Below are positions 8,100 through 17,787 of a stretch of DNA of 58,315 nt, one piece after another. Position numbers and translations under genes: made by a program. How positions within the stretch are numbered: position 1 is the stretch's first letter; each line of letters starts with the position of its first letter. The notes beneath the pieces are model-generated. The model saw only the letters and a program-made list of their open reading frames with translations. It was not told the origin of the DNA and made no database searches. The stretch lies in NCBI RefSeq assembly GCF_000423825.1, contig NZ_AUIS01000015.1, positions 1 to 58,315 of the forward strand. Reading direction: 5' to 3'. The DNA comes from Thermithiobacillus tepidarius DSM 3134 (lineage in GTDB: Bacteria; Pseudomonadota; Gammaproteobacteria; Acidithiobacillales; Thermithiobacillaceae).

Positions 8100-11000
8100 G
8101 CCCCTTCCCCTTCATGCTTTGCGGCTGCGGCCCGACGCGCCTTGCGGTGATCGACGCGCCGGGTGACCAGCACGAAGAACAGCGGAATCCAGAAAATCGC
8201 CAGGAAGGTGGCGGTCAGCATGCCGCCCACCACGCCGGTGCCGATGTCGCGCTGGCTGCCGGCGCCAGCGCCGGTGGCGACGGCGAGCGGCAACACGCCG
8301 AGCACGAAGGCCATGGAGGTCATGATGATCGGCCGCAGCCGCAGCCTCGCGGCCTCGACCGCCGACTCGAACAGGCTCTTGCCCTGCTTTTCATGCAGCA
8401 CCTTGGCGAACTCCACGATCAGGATGGCGTTCTTGGCGGTCAGGCCCATGGTGATCAAAAGGGCGATCTGCAGGTAGATGTCGTTGGACAGCCCGCGCAG
8501 CCAGGCGGCCAGGAACACGCCGAGCACGCCCAGCGGCACCGCCAGCATCACCGCGAAGGGGATCGCCCAGCTTTCATAGAGCGCGGCCAGGCTCAGGAAG
8601 ATCACCAGCAGGGACAGCCCGTAGAGCAGCGGTGCCTGCGAGCCGCTCATGCGCTCTTCATAGGACACGCCGGTCCACGCGACCTTCAAGCCCTGCGGCA
8701 GTTGGCTGGCGATCTGCAGCACCCGCTCCATGGCCTGGCCGGTGCTGAAGCCCGGCGCCGGCTCGCCCATGATCTCGACCGCGGGAAAGCCGTTGAAGCG
8801 TTCCAGCTTGGGCGAGCCGTAACCCCATTCGCCGCGCACCAGGCTGGCCAGGGACACCATCTGTCCCTGCTCGTTGCGGACGTACCACTTGTTGAAATCC
8901 TCGGGATTCATGCGCGCGTCCGCCTGGCCCTGCACATAGACGCGCTTGACCCGGCCGCGATCGATGAAGTCGTTGATGTAGCTCGACCCCCAGGCGGTGG
9001 ACAAGGTCTGGTTCAGATCCGCTTCCGAGACGCCGAAGGTACGCAGCTTTTCATCGTCGATGAGCAGCCGGTACTGCGGTTCGTCATTCAGGCCATTGGG
9101 ACGCACGCGCACCAGATCCGGGCTTTGCGAGGCCTGCATCAGGAACTGGTTGCGCGCCGCCATCAGGGCATCGTGGCCCAGGCCGCCCTGATCCTGCAGG
9201 TAGAAATCGAAGCCCGTGGCGTTGCCGAGCTCCAGCACCGCCGGCGGAACCACTGCGAAGACCATGGCGTCCTTGATGCTGTGCAACGCTTTCATGGCGC
9301 GCTCGGCGATGGCGGCGGCGCCGTTCTCCGCACCCGGGCGCTCCTCCCAGGCCTTGAGCTGGACGAAGCCCATGCCGGCGCTTTGCCCGCGTCCCGAGAA
9401 ATTGAAGCCGCTCACGGTGAAGATGCCCTTCAACGACTTCGCCTCGTTTTTCATGAAGTACTCGCGCATCTGGTCCAGCACCGCCTGGGTGCGCTCCGCG
9501 GTGGAGCCGGGCGGCGTCGTCACCTGGGCGAAGATCACGCCCTGGTCCTCCGGCGGCAGGAAGGCCGAGGGGACGCGGTGGTACAGGAGCGCCACGGCGC
9601 CCACGATGACCAGGTAGAAAGCCATGAAAATGGCCCGGTGGCGCAGGATGCCGGCCACGCTGCGCTCATAGCGGTCCACGCCGTGATGGAACTGGCGGTT
9701 GAACCAGCCGAAAAAGCCCCGCTTCTCCTGATGCTCGGCATCGCTGGGACGCAGCAGGGTCGCCGACAGCGCGGGCGTGAAGATCAGGGCCACCAGCACC
9801 GACAGCACCATGGCCGAGACGATGGTGATGGAGAACTGCCGGTAGATGGTGCCGGCGGAGCCGCCGAAAAAGGCCATGGGCAGGAAGACCGCCGACAGCA
9901 CCACGCCGATGCCTACCAGGGCGCCCTGGATCTGGCCCATGGACTTGCGGGTGGCCTCGCGCGCCGAGAGCTTCTCCTCGTGCATTACCCGCTCGACGTT
10001 TTCCACCACGACGATGGCATCGTCCACCAGCAGGCCGATGGCGAGCACCATGGCGAACATGGTCAGGGTGTTGATGGTGTAGCCGAAGGCCGCCAGCACG
10101 CCGAAGGTCCCCAGGAGCACCACCGGCACGGCGATGGTGGGGATCAGAGTCGCCCGGAAACTCTGCAGGAACAGGAACATCACCAGGAAGACCAGCACGA
10201 TGGCCTCGGCCAGGGTCTTGACCACCTCGTGGATCGAGGCGCTCACCACCGGCGTGGTGTCATAGGGAATGACGATCTTTGCGCCCGGCGGCAGCGACGG
10301 CTCCAGGCTGGCGATGGTGGCGCGCACCGCCTTGGCGGTGTCCAGGGCGTTGGCGCCGGTGGCCAGGCGCAGGGCCATGCCGGACGAGGGCATGCCGTTG
10401 TATTGCGCGTTGATGGCGTAGCTCTCGCCGCCCAGGCTCACCTCGGCGACGTCCCGCAGGCGCACCTGCGAGCCGTCGGGATTCACCTTCAGGAGGATCT
10501 TGCCGAACTCCTCCGGGGTGCTCAGCAGTGTCTTGCCGATGACGGTGGCGTTGAGCTGCTGGCCCGGCATGGCCGGCAGGCCGCCGAGCTGGCCGGACGC
10601 GATCTGCACGTTCTGCGCCCGGATGGCCGCGGCCACGTCGCTGACCGTCAGCTGATAGTTGTCGAGCTTGGCCGGATCCAGCCAGATGCGCATGGCGTAC
10701 TGGGTGCCGAAGACCTGAAAGTCGCCCACGCCGGGCGTCCGGGCAAGCGGATCGCGCAGGGTTGAGGCCACGTAGTCGGACAGATCCTGGCGGTCCATGC
10801 TGCCGTCGGTCGAGACCAAGCCGATCACCATGAAGAAATTGCGCTGGTATTTGGCCACGCGCAACCCCTGCTGCTGCACCGCCTGCGGCAGCATCGGCAA
10901 GGCCAGCTGCAGCTTATTCTGCACCTGCACCTGGGCGATGTCGGGGTCCGTGCCCTGCTCGAAGGTGACCAGGATGTTCATGCTGCCGTCGGAATTGCTT

Positions 11001-11242
11001 TCCGAGGAGATGTAGCGCAGCCCGTCGAGCCCGTTCATCTGCTGCTCGATGACCTGCACCACCGTATCCTGGACGGTCTGCGCCGAAGCGCCGGGATAGG
11101 TCACGCTGATGGAAATGGCCGGCGGCGCGATGTTGGGATACTGGTTGATCGGCAGGTTCAGGACGGCGAGGGTGCCGCCCAACATGATCAGAATGGCGAT
11201 CACCCAGGCAAAGATGGGCCGGTCGATGAAAAAGTTCGACAT
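8096..11242 (-). CDS. RND multidrug efflux transporter (HAE-1 family)
   Basis: A 1048-residue inner-membrane proton antiporter that takes drugs from periplasm and membrane. It starts [20 protein letters not shown], the canonical HAE-1 start, and shows twelve membrane spans around two large periplasmic loops. [18 protein letters not shown] carries the two adjacent Asp of the proton relay in helix 4, and [20 protein letters not shown] is the typical porter-domain segment. It is close in length and layout to MexB, AcrB and TtgB. It lies 15 bases behind the fusion protein gene and overlaps the channel gene. The substrates cannot be read from sequence. Confidence 0.95.
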   Translation of the reverse strand: MSNFFIDRPIFAWVIAILIMLGGTLAVLNLPINQYPNIAPPAISISVTYPGASAQTVQDTVVQVIEQQMNGLDGLRYISSESNSDGSMNILVTFEQGTDPDIAQVQVQNKLQLALPMLPQAVQQQGLRVAKYQRNFFMVIGLVSTDGSMDRQDLSDYVASTLRDPLARTPGVGDFQVFGTQYAMRIWLDPAKLDNYQLTVSDVAAAIRAQNVQIASGQLGGLPAMPGQQLNATVIGKTLLSTPEEFGKILLKVNPDGSQVRLRDVAEVSLGGESYAINAQYNGMPSSGMALRLATGANALDTAKAVRATIASLEPSLPPGAKIVIPYDTTPVVSASIHEVVKTLAEAIVLVFLVMFLFLQSFRATLIPTIAVPVVLLGTFGVLAAFGYTINTLTMFAMVLAIGLLVDDAIVVVENVERVMHEEKLSAREATRKSMGQIQGALVGIGVVLSAVFLPMAFFGGSAGTIYRQFSITIVSAMVLSVLVALIFTPALSATLLRPSDAEHQEKRGFFGWFNRQFHHGVDRYERSVAGILRHRAIFMAFYLVIVGAVALLYHRVPSAFLPPEDQGVIFAQVTTPPGSTAERTQAVLDQMREYFMKNEAKSLKGIFTVSGFNFSGRGQSAGMGFVQLKAWEERPGAENGAAAIAERAMKALHSIKDAMVFAVVPPAVLELGNATGFDFYLQDQGGLGHDALMAARNQFLMQASQSPDLVRVRPNGLNDEPQYRLLIDDEKLRTFGVSEADLNQTLSTAWGSSYINDFIDRGRVKRVYVQGQADARMNPEDFNKWYVRNEQGQMVSLASLVRGEWGYGSPKLERFNGFPAVEIMGEPAPGFSTGQAMERVLQIASQLPQGLKVAWTGVSYEERMSGSQAPLLYGLSLLVIFLSLAALYESWAIPFAVMLAVPLGVLGVFLAAWLRGLSNDIYLQIALLITMGLTAKNAILIVEFAKVLHEKQGKSLFESAVEAARLRLRPIIMTSMAFVLGVLPLAVATGAGAGSQRDIGTGVVGGMLTATFLAIFWIPLFFVLVTRRVDHRKARRAAAAKHEGEGA

Positions 11243-11257
11243 GAGGAAATTGCTCCC

Positions 11258-12463
11258 TTATTGGGCGCTGCGGGCCATGGACGCGGCCGGGCCGGCCTGT
11301 CCCGGCGCCGCCGGTCCGCCCACGTTGGTCGCCGGCTTGACCCGGACCACGTCACCGGGATGGATGAACTGCAAGCCTTCCGTGATCAACTGATCACCGG
11401 GCTTCAGACCCTCGCTGACCAGCCACATGTTGCCCACGGTGCGCTCGGTCTTGAGCACGCGCTGCTCCACCTTGTTGCCGGGGCCGACCACCAGCGCGGT
11501 GGGCTCGCCCTTGGGATTGCGGGTAACGCCCTGCTGCGGCGCCAGAATGGCCTGCTCGCGCACGCCCTCCTGCAGGCGGGCGCGCACGAACATGCCGGGC
11601 AGCAGCAGGCGGTCGGGATTGGGGAAGACCGCGCGCAGCGCCACCGAGCCCGTGCTTGGATCGACGGTGACTTCGGTGATCTCCATCTTGCCGTCCTGGG
11701 CGTACTCGCTGCCGTCCTCCAGGACCAGCCGGACCTTGGCCGCGCTGCCGCTGGCGCGCTGCAATTGGCCGCTTTCCAGCTCGCGGCGCAGGCGCAGCAG
11801 TTCGGTGGCGGGCTGGGAGATGTCCACGTAGATGGGATCGAGCTGGGTGACGGTGGTCAGTGCCGTGGGCTGATCCGCGGTGACCAAGGCGCCCTCCGTG
11901 ACCAGCGAGCGGCCGATGCGCCCGCCGATCGGCGCCGTCACGCGCGTGTAGCCGAGATTGATCTTCGCGCTCTGCACCGCGGCGCGGGCCTCGCTGATGG
12001 CGGCCTCGTTCTGGCGCAAGGTGGCCTGCGCGTCGTCGTATTCCTGCCGGCTGATGGCATTGACGTCCACCAGCTGCCGGTAGCGCTCCACCTTGAGCTT
12101 GTTGGATGCCAGCGTGGCCTCGGCGCGCGCCAGCGCCGCCTGGGCGCTCTTCAGCGTCGCCTCGAAGGGAGCCGGGGCGATTTGATAAAGCGGCTGGCCG
12201 GCCTTGACCTCGCTGCTTTCATGGAACAGCCGCCGCTGCAGGATGCCGCCCACCTGCGGCCGCACCTCGGCAATGCGATAGGCCACGGTGCGACCGGGCA
12301 GCTCCGTGCTCAGCGTCACCGTCTGCGGCACGATCCGGACCACGCCGACTTCCGGCTGCATCTTCGGCGGCCCGGCGGGCTTGTCGTCCTTGCCGCAGGC
12401 GGTAAGCGTGAGCGCTCCCAGGAAAAGCAGGGCGGGAGTGAGGTGTGCCGACTGGATTCGCAT
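11258..12463 (-). CDS. RND efflux periplasmic adaptor (membrane fusion lipoprotein)
   Basis: A 401-residue adaptor that links the RND pump to its channel. The lipobox LTAC follows a signal sequence (LTPALLFLGALTLTAC). Next come the beta-barrel and lipoyl halves and an alpha hairpin, with the family signature LYQIAPAPFEATLKSAQAAL and GYTRVTAPIGGRIGRSLVTE. ATG 12463 is chosen because AAGGA stands at a proper distance and the lipobox is then in place; the frame is open further upstream to 12550 but that part is not conserved-looking. It is the first gene of the operon, with about 250 bases of leader from the predicted promoter. Confidence 0.92.
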   Translation of the reverse strand: MRIQSAHLTPALLFLGALTLTACGKDDKPAGPPKMQPEVGVVRIVPQTVTLSTELPGRTVAYRIAEVRPQVGGILQRRLFHESSEVKAGQPLYQIAPAPFEATLKSAQAALARAEATLASNKLKVERYRQLVDVNAISRQEYDDAQATLRQNEAAISEARAAVQSAKINLGYTRVTAPIGGRIGRSLVTEGALVTADQPTALTTVTQLDPIYVDISQPATELLRLRRELESGQLQRASGSAAKVRLVLEDGSEYAQDGKMEITEVTVDPSTGSVALRAVFPNPDRLLLPGMFVRARLQEGVREQAILAPQQGVTRNPKGEPTALVVGPGNKVEQRVLKTERTVGNMWLVSEGLKPGDQLITEGLQFIHPGDVVRVKPATNVGGPAAPGQAGPAASMARSAQ

Positions 12464-12718
12464 AGGGTCGTCCTTGCTGAAAGGGGCCGATAACTGCTTG
12501 CACGGGGCCGCGCAAGCACGAGAATGACGAAAAGCCCGACAACGGGCCAAGCGAAGCCTGGCCGCACCTCGCCCGACCTGCGGCCGGGGAACGCGCCCAG
12601 GTCCTAGGACAACAAACCTTCCAGGTTTTCTCCTGCCGGGCTACAACTCGACTAAAAGGCGTTGACTGGCCGGCATGCCCGGCAGGTAATTCAGTACTTG
12701 GTCATTTTCAGATGCGCC

Positions 12719-12747
12719 ATTTTAGTTAGCAAGCTAACTTTTGTAAA
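12719..12747 (-). promoter_or_regulatory. Efflux operon promoter with palindromic operator in the spacer
   Basis: On the minus strand TTTACA (12742-12747) and TAAAAT (12719-12724) are separated by exactly 17 bases, each with one mismatch to the sigma-70 consensus. The spacer and -10 edge are filled by AGTTAGC-TT-GCTAACT (12724-12739), a perfect 7-2-7 inverted repeat. A repressor bound there would block RNA polymerase; TetR or MarR regulators of RND pumps usually act in this way. No regulator gene lies next to the operon, so the repressor must be encoded elsewhere. The leader to the first gene is about 250 bases. Confidence 0.7.
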
Positions 12748-12752
12748 GGGGT

Positions 12753-12768
12753 GACTCTGGACAGAGTC
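12753..12768. repeat. Second 7-2-7 palindrome upstream of the efflux promoter
   Basis: GACTCTG-GA-CAGAGTC is a perfect inverted repeat with the same 7-2-7 geometry as the operator in the promoter spacer, but a different sequence, lying just upstream of the -35 box. It may bind another regulator. The possibility of chance is real for one such site. Confidence 0.45.
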
Positions 12769-12769
12769 T

Positions 12770-13131
12770 AATCGACGCCAGACCAAAGCGTGAGCCCGCC
12801 TGCCGTAAAATCGGCTTGCCTCCCTTCGGCAAAGTTGGGCCGCTGGAGCAGCTTCAGTTAAAAATCAGATGCGTGAGGAGCGACTTTGATCCGCAGGAGT
12901 TATACGTAATGGGCCGCGAACACCTCTATACGCGCTGCTCTCACCAGCCTCTAAGCGCGGCAACAGAACATGGAGGCCAACGGGGCAGGAATCAAGGGAA
13001 TATCGAGCGCGCGCGTTTGCTCGCGCCAAGACGGGGGCCGGCAAAAGGCATGGACGGAGCGTGCCAAAGCCATGCGCAGGGCTTCTTCCTGCCCTTGCAA
13101 GTTTCAGAACTGGGGGCTATTAGAGCACTAT
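12770..13131. other. Intergenic stretch without recognised gene
   Basis: This stretch between the efflux promoter and the tracrRNA is less GC-rich than the surroundings. Open frames exist on the plus strand (for example from 12816 and 12970) but none shows a family motif, a convincing ribosome site or the codon pattern of neighbouring genes. I see no RNA gene or repeat in it. Confidence 0.4.
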
Positions 13132-13138
13132 CCCCGGA

Positions 13139-13232
13139 AAGCAAAAGACCCGACATGCTTGCGCAGAGGTCGGGTCGGGTTCGGTTCTAAGACCTTATTG
13201 TAGCAACGGCTCTCACCCCGGAAAGCTACAAT
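13139..13232 (-). ncRNA. tracrRNA of the type II-C CRISPR-Cas9 locus
   Basis: On the minus strand ATTGTAGCTTTCCGGGGTGA (13213-13232) is identical to one end of the array repeat, so it can pair with the crRNA repeat. It continues GAGCCGTTGCTACAATAAGG, closely like the Neisseria tracrRNA nexus (GAACCGTTGCTACAATAAGG). Then come a linker and a hairpin GACCCGAC...GTCGGGTC followed by TTTT, a Rho-independent end. The length of about 90 nucleotides fits short II-C tracrRNAs. It is divergent from cas9. A -10-like TATGCT and -35-like TTGCAT lie upstream at 13240-13268, overlapping the first codons of cas9. Exact ends need RNA data. Confidence 0.88.
13143..13176 (-). terminator. Rho-independent terminator of tracrRNA
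   Basis: GACCCGAC (13147-13154) and GTCGGGTC (13169-13176) form a perfect 8-bp stem. The inner part holds TGC-GCAA-GCA, a small stem with a GCAA tetraloop. On the minus strand the stem is followed by TTTT (13143-13146). The direct repeat CGGGT next to it allows a shifted alternative pairing. Confidence 0.8.
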
Positions 13233-13239
13233 GTTTCCT

Positions 13240-13268
13240 AGCATAGTTTACGAGAAATCCACATGCAA
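13240..13268 (-). promoter_or_regulatory. Putative tracrRNA promoter overlapping the cas9 start codon
   Basis: On the minus strand TTGCAT (13263-13268) and TATGCT (13240-13245) are 17 bases apart, and 7 bases follow before the anti-repeat begins at 13232, which is the right place for a transcription start. The -35-like box uses the ATG of cas9. Matches to consensus are moderate (3 of 6 and 4 of 6). Confidence 0.45.
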
Positions 13269-16200
13269 GCTCCATCCAAGGCTGAATACACACTCGGGCT
13301 GGACATCGGCATGGCCTCAGTCGGTGCCGCGCTGCTCACGAATGATCGCATCCTTGCTTTGCACGTCCGCGCCTTCGACAAGGCCGAAACCGCCAAGGAA
13401 GGTGAATCGCTCAACGCCATCCGCCGCGCGGCGCGCCTGACCCGGCGACGCCTCCGACGCCGCGCCCATCGCCTCTTGCGCCTGCGCCGCCTGTTTAAGG
13501 GCATGGGCTTGCTCGACAGCCAAGATCCTGCCGCCCTTTTCACCGGGAAATCGCCCTGGGTATTGCGCAGCGAAGGACTGGATCGGCGGCTCACATCTCC
13601 GGAGTGGGCCGCTGTCCTCTACCACATCGTCAAACACCGGGGTTTTCACTCCAGCCGCAAGAGCGAGGCCAAAGCCGATGAACAAATCGGCCAAATGCTC
13701 AGTGGCGTCAACCGCATCAAAGAGCTGCTGGCAAACACGGGATTGCGCACTGTCGGCGAATTGGCTGCCAAGCATGAGGCGTTTGCCGAGGCCAAGCGCA
13801 ACAAGGGCGGCGCCTACACCCACACCTTCGCCCGCGCGGACCTCGCCGCCGAACTGAGCTTGCTTTTCGCGGCGCAACGGCGCTTCGGTAATCGGCATGC
13901 TGACGCCACCTTCGAGAGCGCCGTCCGCGACCTGCTCATGGCACGCCGGCCGGCTTTGTCGGGCGAGCGCCTGCTCAAGATGGTGGGCAAGTGTACCTTC
14001 GAGCCCACAGAGTTCCGCGCCCCCAAGGCCAGCCATAGCGCCGAACGCTTCGTCTGGCTGACCCGGCTCAACAACCTGCGCGTCAGCGGCTTGGGCGAAA
14101 CGCGCCCGCTCACCGATAGTGAGCGGGCAACGCTGATGGAATTGCCCTTCGCGCAGGCGAAGTTGACTTATAAACAAGCGCGCAAGCTGCTCGGCTTGGC
14201 TGAGCATGAGCGCTTCGCCGGTCTCGACTATCGCGATAAGGATCCGGAAAACGCCACACTCTTCGAAGCCAAGGCCTTTCATGCGTTGCGCAAATCATAT
14301 GAGGAGGCGGGCCTGAAGGCGCTCTGGCAGCGTGACGCCCTGGATCCCGAGCGGCTGAACACCTTGGCCCATGCCCAAACCGTGTTCAAGGAGGACGGCG
14401 AGGCCCGTGCATGGCTGGCCGGGCAAGGCGTGGAGCCGGAAATCATCGAGGCCGTGCTCAACGTCGCCTTCAGCGACTTTGTCCGGCTGTCGGTCAAAGC
14501 CCTCCGCCGGATCATTCCGCATATGGAAACCGGACTGCGCTACGACGAAGCCGTGCGGGCGGCCGGCTATGTGCACCATAGTCAGCTTCCCGGGAGCAAG
14601 AGGGCCTTGACCATCCCGCGCATCAGCAAGGACGATTTTCCCAATCCCGTGGTCTACCGGGCACTCAATCAAGCGCGCAAGCTGGTCAATGCCATCGTGC
14701 GTGAATACGGGCCGCCCGTACGCGTGCACATCGAGCTCGCCCGCGATCTCAGCAAGTCATTCGACGAACGCAAAAGGATCGAGCGCGAGCAGAAGAGTTT
14801 CCGTGAAAACAAGCAAAAAGATATCGCGGACTTCGTCGAGCGCTTTGGCGTCACTCCGAAGGGAGCAGACCTCGTCAAATGGCGGCTGTACCGCGAGCAA
14901 AATGCCCAGTGCGCATACAGTCAGAAGGCCTTCGACCTCGATCGCCTGTTCGAGGACGGCTACGCCGAGATCGACCACATCCTGCCCTACTCGCGTAGTT
15001 TCGACGACGGTATGAGCAACAAGGTGCTGGTGCACACAGCGGAAAACCGCAACAAGGGCAATCAGACGCCTTATGAATACCTAGACGGCCAAAGTGACAG
15101 CGAACGCTGGCGCCGCTTCGTTGCTTGGATCATGGGCAACAAGGCTTACCGGCAAGCGAAGCGCCAGCGCCTGCTGCGCAAGGACTTTGGCGAAGCGGCC
15201 GCTCGCGAATTCCGCGAGCGCCATCTCACCGATACCCGCTACATCGCCCGAAGCTTCAAGCGCTTGGTGGAAAGGCACTTGCAATTGGCGGGAGATACGA
15301 GCAACACGCGTTGCATGATCCTCTCCGGCCAGCTCACGGCCTTCCTGCGCGCCCGCTGGGGATTGCTCAAGGTGCGCGAGAATGGCGATCTGCACCATGC
15401 CCTTGATGCCGCGGTGGTGGCCGCGTGCAGCCAGGCGATGGTCAAGCGGCTGTCGGATTATTCCCGGCGCGGGGAGCTGGAGCAGGTGCGCAAAGGTTAC
15501 ATCGATCCAGAAACAGGGGAAGTCCTGGATCTCGCCGCCCTGCGCCGGCTGGAAGCACAGTTTCCCACGCCTTGGTCCCACTTCCGCGATGAGCTGCTGG
15601 CTTGGCTGTCCGCCGACCCGGCAACCCGCTTGGCCCGCTTGCCCAATTACCCGGCGAAACAAGCCCAACGCGCACGTCCCGTTCGCGTCTCCCGGGCACC
15701 CACCCGCCGTGGCACCGGACAGGCTCACCAGGAAACCATCCGCTCAGCCAAACGGCTTGGCAACGGGGTGAGCACGGTCAAGACGCCGCTGCAAAATCTC
15801 AAGCTGAAGGACATCGAAAAAATCGCCGGCTTTGATGACCCGCGCAACGCTACATTGCTCGAGGCCATCCGCCAACGTCTGGAACAGCACGGCGACGACG
15901 GTAAAAAAGCCTTTAAGGAACCCCTCTACAAACCCGGCAAGCCCGCCCCCGTGATCCGTTCCGTCAAGCTCATGGAAACGCAGAAAAGCGGCCTGGCCGT
16001 ACGTGGCGGCGTCGCCAACAACGGCAACATGCTGCGGGTGGATATCTTCACCGATGGAAAACGCTTTCATGCTGTCCCATTGTACGTGGCCGATGCCATC
16101 AAGGCGGAATTGCCCAAGCGAGCGGTGGTGGCTTACAAACCGGAAGCGGAGTGGACCGTGATGGATGACAAGTACGCCTTCCTCTTCAGCCTCCACCCGA

Positions 16201-16451
16201 ATGACTGGGTGGTGGTTACATTGAAGGGTGCAGGCCAACCGCTGGCGGGTTATTTCGCGGGCCTGGACCGTTCCACGGGTGCAATCTCACTGTGGACGCA
16301 CGATAGGAACCAAACCGTCGCCAAAGACGGCCTCATCAGAGGAATCGGCATCAAGACCGCGCTGGCCATCGAGAAATTCCACGTGGACATGCTCGGCCGG
16401 CTGCACCGGGTACGGCAGGAAACCCGTCAACGCCTGAGGCGCGCGGGCTGA
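13263..16451 (+). CDS. cas9: CRISPR-associated endonuclease Cas9, type II-C
   Basis: A 1062-residue RNA-guided DNA endonuclease close in size to Neisseria Cas9 (1082). Asp14 in LGLDIGMASVG is RuvC-I, and an Arg-rich bridge helix lies at about 51-77 (RRAARLTRRRLRRRAHRLLR). Glu491 in VHIELARDL is RuvC-II. The HNH domain has EIDHILPYSRSFDDGMSNKV with His572 and, 23 residues on, Asn595 in ENRNKGNQTPYEY. RuvC-III is HHALDAAVVAAC with Asp715. All catalytic residues are present, so it should cut both strands. The start ATG 13263 has a weak GAGAA at 13252-13256. cas1 begins 4 bases after its stop; csn2 and cas4 are absent, which defines subtype II-C. The PAM cannot be read from sequence. Confidence 0.97.
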   Translation: MQAPSKAEYTLGLDIGMASVGAALLTNDRILALHVRAFDKAETAKEGESLNAIRRAARLTRRRLRRRAHRLLRLRRLFKGMGLLDSQDPAALFTGKSPWVLRSEGLDRRLTSPEWAAVLYHIVKHRGFHSSRKSEAKADEQIGQMLSGVNRIKELLANTGLRTVGELAAKHEAFAEAKRNKGGAYTHTFARADLAAELSLLFAAQRRFGNRHADATFESAVRDLLMARRPALSGERLLKMVGKCTFEPTEFRAPKASHSAERFVWLTRLNNLRVSGLGETRPLTDSERATLMELPFAQAKLTYKQARKLLGLAEHERFAGLDYRDKDPENATLFEAKAFHALRKSYEEAGLKALWQRDALDPERLNTLAHAQTVFKEDGEARAWLAGQGVEPEIIEAVLNVAFSDFVRLSVKALRRIIPHMETGLRYDEAVRAAGYVHHSQLPGSKRALTIPRISKDDFPNPVVYRALNQARKLVNAIVREYGPPVRVHIELARDLSKSFDERKRIEREQKSFRENKQKDIADFVERFGVTPKGADLVKWRLYREQNAQCAYSQKAFDLDRLFEDGYAEIDHILPYSRSFDDGMSNKVLVHTAENRNKGNQTPYEYLDGQSDSERWRRFVAWIMGNKAYRQAKRQRLLRKDFGEAAAREFRERHLTDTRYIARSFKRLVERHLQLAGDTSNTRCMILSGQLTAFLRARWGLLKVRENGDLHHALDAAVVAACSQAMVKRLSDYSRRGELEQVRKGYIDPETGEVLDLAALRRLEAQFPTPWSHFRDELLAWLSADPATRLARLPNYPAKQAQRARPVRVSRAPTRRGTGQAHQETIRSAKRLGNGVSTVKTPLQNLKLKDIEKIAGFDDPRNATLLEAIRQRLEQHGDDGKKAFKEPLYKPGKPAPVIRSVKLMETQKSGLAVRGGVANNGNMLRVDIFTDGKRFHAVPLYVADAIKAELPKRAVVAYKPEAEWTVMDDKYAFLFSLHPNDWVVVTLKGAGQPLAGYFAGLDRSTGAISLWTHDRNQTVAKDGLIRGIGIKTALAIEKFHVDMLGRLHRVRQETRQRLRRAG

Positions 16452-16455
16452 AGCC

Positions 16456-17400
16456 ATGGCGTGGCGCAGCATCGTCATTACCCAGCCGTCCCGCCTGCGG
16501 CTTGCGCAGCGCGCCTTGCTGGTCGAGCAGGACGAGGGCACCGTGCGCGTGCCGCTGGAGGACATCTCGGTACTCGTGATCGACCAACCCCAGGTCAATC
16601 TGACCGCCCAACTGCTGTCCGCCTGCGCGGCCCGACAGATCGCCGTCGTCACGGTGGGAGATGATCACCACCCCAACGGCGTGCTGCTGCCCCATCTGCC
16701 CCACAGCCGGGCGCTCAAGGTCATGCGCGCCCAACTGGACATGAGCCAGCCGCGCCGCAAACGGCTCTGGCAACACATCGTCCAGCGCAAGATACACAAT
16801 CAAGCGGCAGTGTTGGACCGGCATGACCCGATTGCAGCCCACCGCCTGCGTCAGCTTGCACGCGATGTGCGCTCCGGCGACACGGGCCACGCCGAATCCC
16901 AAGCCGCCCAGCTTTACTTCCGCAGCTTGTTCGGACCGGGCTTCAGCCGCAATCACGCGTGTTTACACAATGCCGCACTCAACTACGGCTACAGCATCAT
17001 CCGCTCCGCCTTGGCGCGCCACCTGGTCGCCTACGGCTTCCTGACCGCCTTCGGCCTGCATCATCGCAGCGAACAGAACGCCTTCAACTTGGCTGACGAC
17101 CTGATCGAACCCTTCCGCCCCATTCTGGATGCCCATGTGCTACGCAGCTACCCGCCGGGCTGCGAAGAGCACGACCTGACCCGCGACGACAAAGCCTATT
17201 TGGTGAGCGTGCTGCATGAGGACGTGGCGCTGCACCGCGCCGACGGCTTGGCGGGCAAAAGCACTTTGCTTGCCGCCGCCGAAGCCAGCGTGATCAGCCT
17301 CGGTCAGCGCCTCGAAGACGACGCAACGCAACTCACGCTGCCGGGACCGCTCCCGACCGTCGAGCCCGGCTGGTCATCGAGCTGCGAGGACCATGAGTAA
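16456..17400 (+). CDS. cas1: CRISPR-associated endonuclease Cas1
   Basis: A 314-residue spacer integrase of type II. Metal-binding residues are Glu147 in [17 protein letters not shown], His202 or His203 in [20 protein letters not shown] and the acidic cluster Asp214/Asp215/Glu218 that follows. The N-terminus [20 protein letters not shown] is the typical Cas1 strand start. It works with Cas2 to insert new spacers at the array. The gene lies 4 bases after cas9 and overlaps cas2 by 8 bases, so all three are one operon. Confidence 0.96.
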   Translation: MAWRSIVITQPSRLRLAQRALLVEQDEGTVRVPLEDISVLVIDQPQVNLTAQLLSACAARQIAVVTVGDDHHPNGVLLPHLPHSRALKVMRAQLDMSQPRRKRLWQHIVQRKIHNQAAVLDRHDPIAAHRLRQLARDVRSGDTGHAESQAAQLYFRSLFGPGFSRNHACLHNAALNYGYSIIRSALARHLVAYGFLTAFGLHHRSEQNAFNLADDLIEPFRPILDAHVLRSYPPGCEEHDLTRDDKAYLVSVLHEDVALHRADGLAGKSTLLAAAEASVISLGQRLEDDATQLTLPGPLPTVEPGWSSSCEDHE

Positions 17401-17725
17401 GGAGACCCGCCGCTTCATGCGCCTGCTGGTGTTTTTCGACCTGCCGACCCTCACCCGCGCCGAGAAGCGCGCTTACACGCTCTTTCGTCGTTTTCTGCTG
17501 CAGGACGGCTACGATATGATCCAATGGTCGGTCTATGGGCGCGTGGTGAACGGATTCGACGACATGGAGACGCACATCAAGCGCCTATCCGCCAATCTGC
17601 CTCCCGAAGGATCGGTGCGTTGCCTGCAGATCAGCGAAAAGCAGTTTGCCCAAATGAAGCTTCTGGTTGGCCTGCCCAAAATTCAGGAAAAGAAGGTCAA
17701 TGCCGCTCAACTGCTACTGCTATGA
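17393..17725 (+). CDS. cas2: CRISPR-associated protein Cas2
   Basis: A 110-residue ferredoxin-fold protein of the adaptation complex. [20 protein letters not shown] carries the conserved Asp after the first strand, and [15 protein letters not shown] is the second conserved part of type II Cas2. It starts within the end of cas1 (8 bases shared) and is the last gene before the array. Length is normal. Confidence 0.95.
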   Translation: MSKETRRFMRLLVFFDLPTLTRAEKRAYTLFRRFLLQDGYDMIQWSVYGRVVNGFDDMETHIKRLSANLPPEGSVRCLQISEKQFAQMKLLVGLPKIQEKKVNAAQLLLL

Positions 17726-17742
17726 GCCGAAAATTCATCGGC

Positions 17743-17776
17743 AAAAACCCGCTTCTGCCAAGGCAGGAGCGGGTTT
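17743..17776 (-). terminator. Terminator at the cas2-proximal end of the CRISPR array
   Basis: AAACCCGCTTCTGCC (17745-17759) and GGCAGGAGCGGGTTT (17762-17776) form a 15-bp stem with one G-T wobble and a 2-base loop. On the minus strand it is followed by a run of T (17743-17747), so it would end transcription of the array, which reads on the minus strand, before cas2. In the plus direction it may also end the cas operon. Confidence 0.7.
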
Positions 17777-17787
17777 CCGAGAAGGGC

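Noticed and set aside
8084-10765. Plus-strand open frame of 893 codons opposite the RND pump
   Set aside because: It is His/Gln/Gly-rich with no motif and lies fully antisense to a clear pump gene; it is an effect of high GC at third positions.
12816-13190. A 124-codon plus-strand gene upstream of cas9
   Set aside because: It overlaps the tracrRNA terminator, has no ribosome site and no recognisable family.
16375-16390. parS-like TTCCACGTGGA in cas9
   Set aside because: Only the 11-base core matches and it lies in ordinary coding sequence; the outer arms differ from the exact sites.
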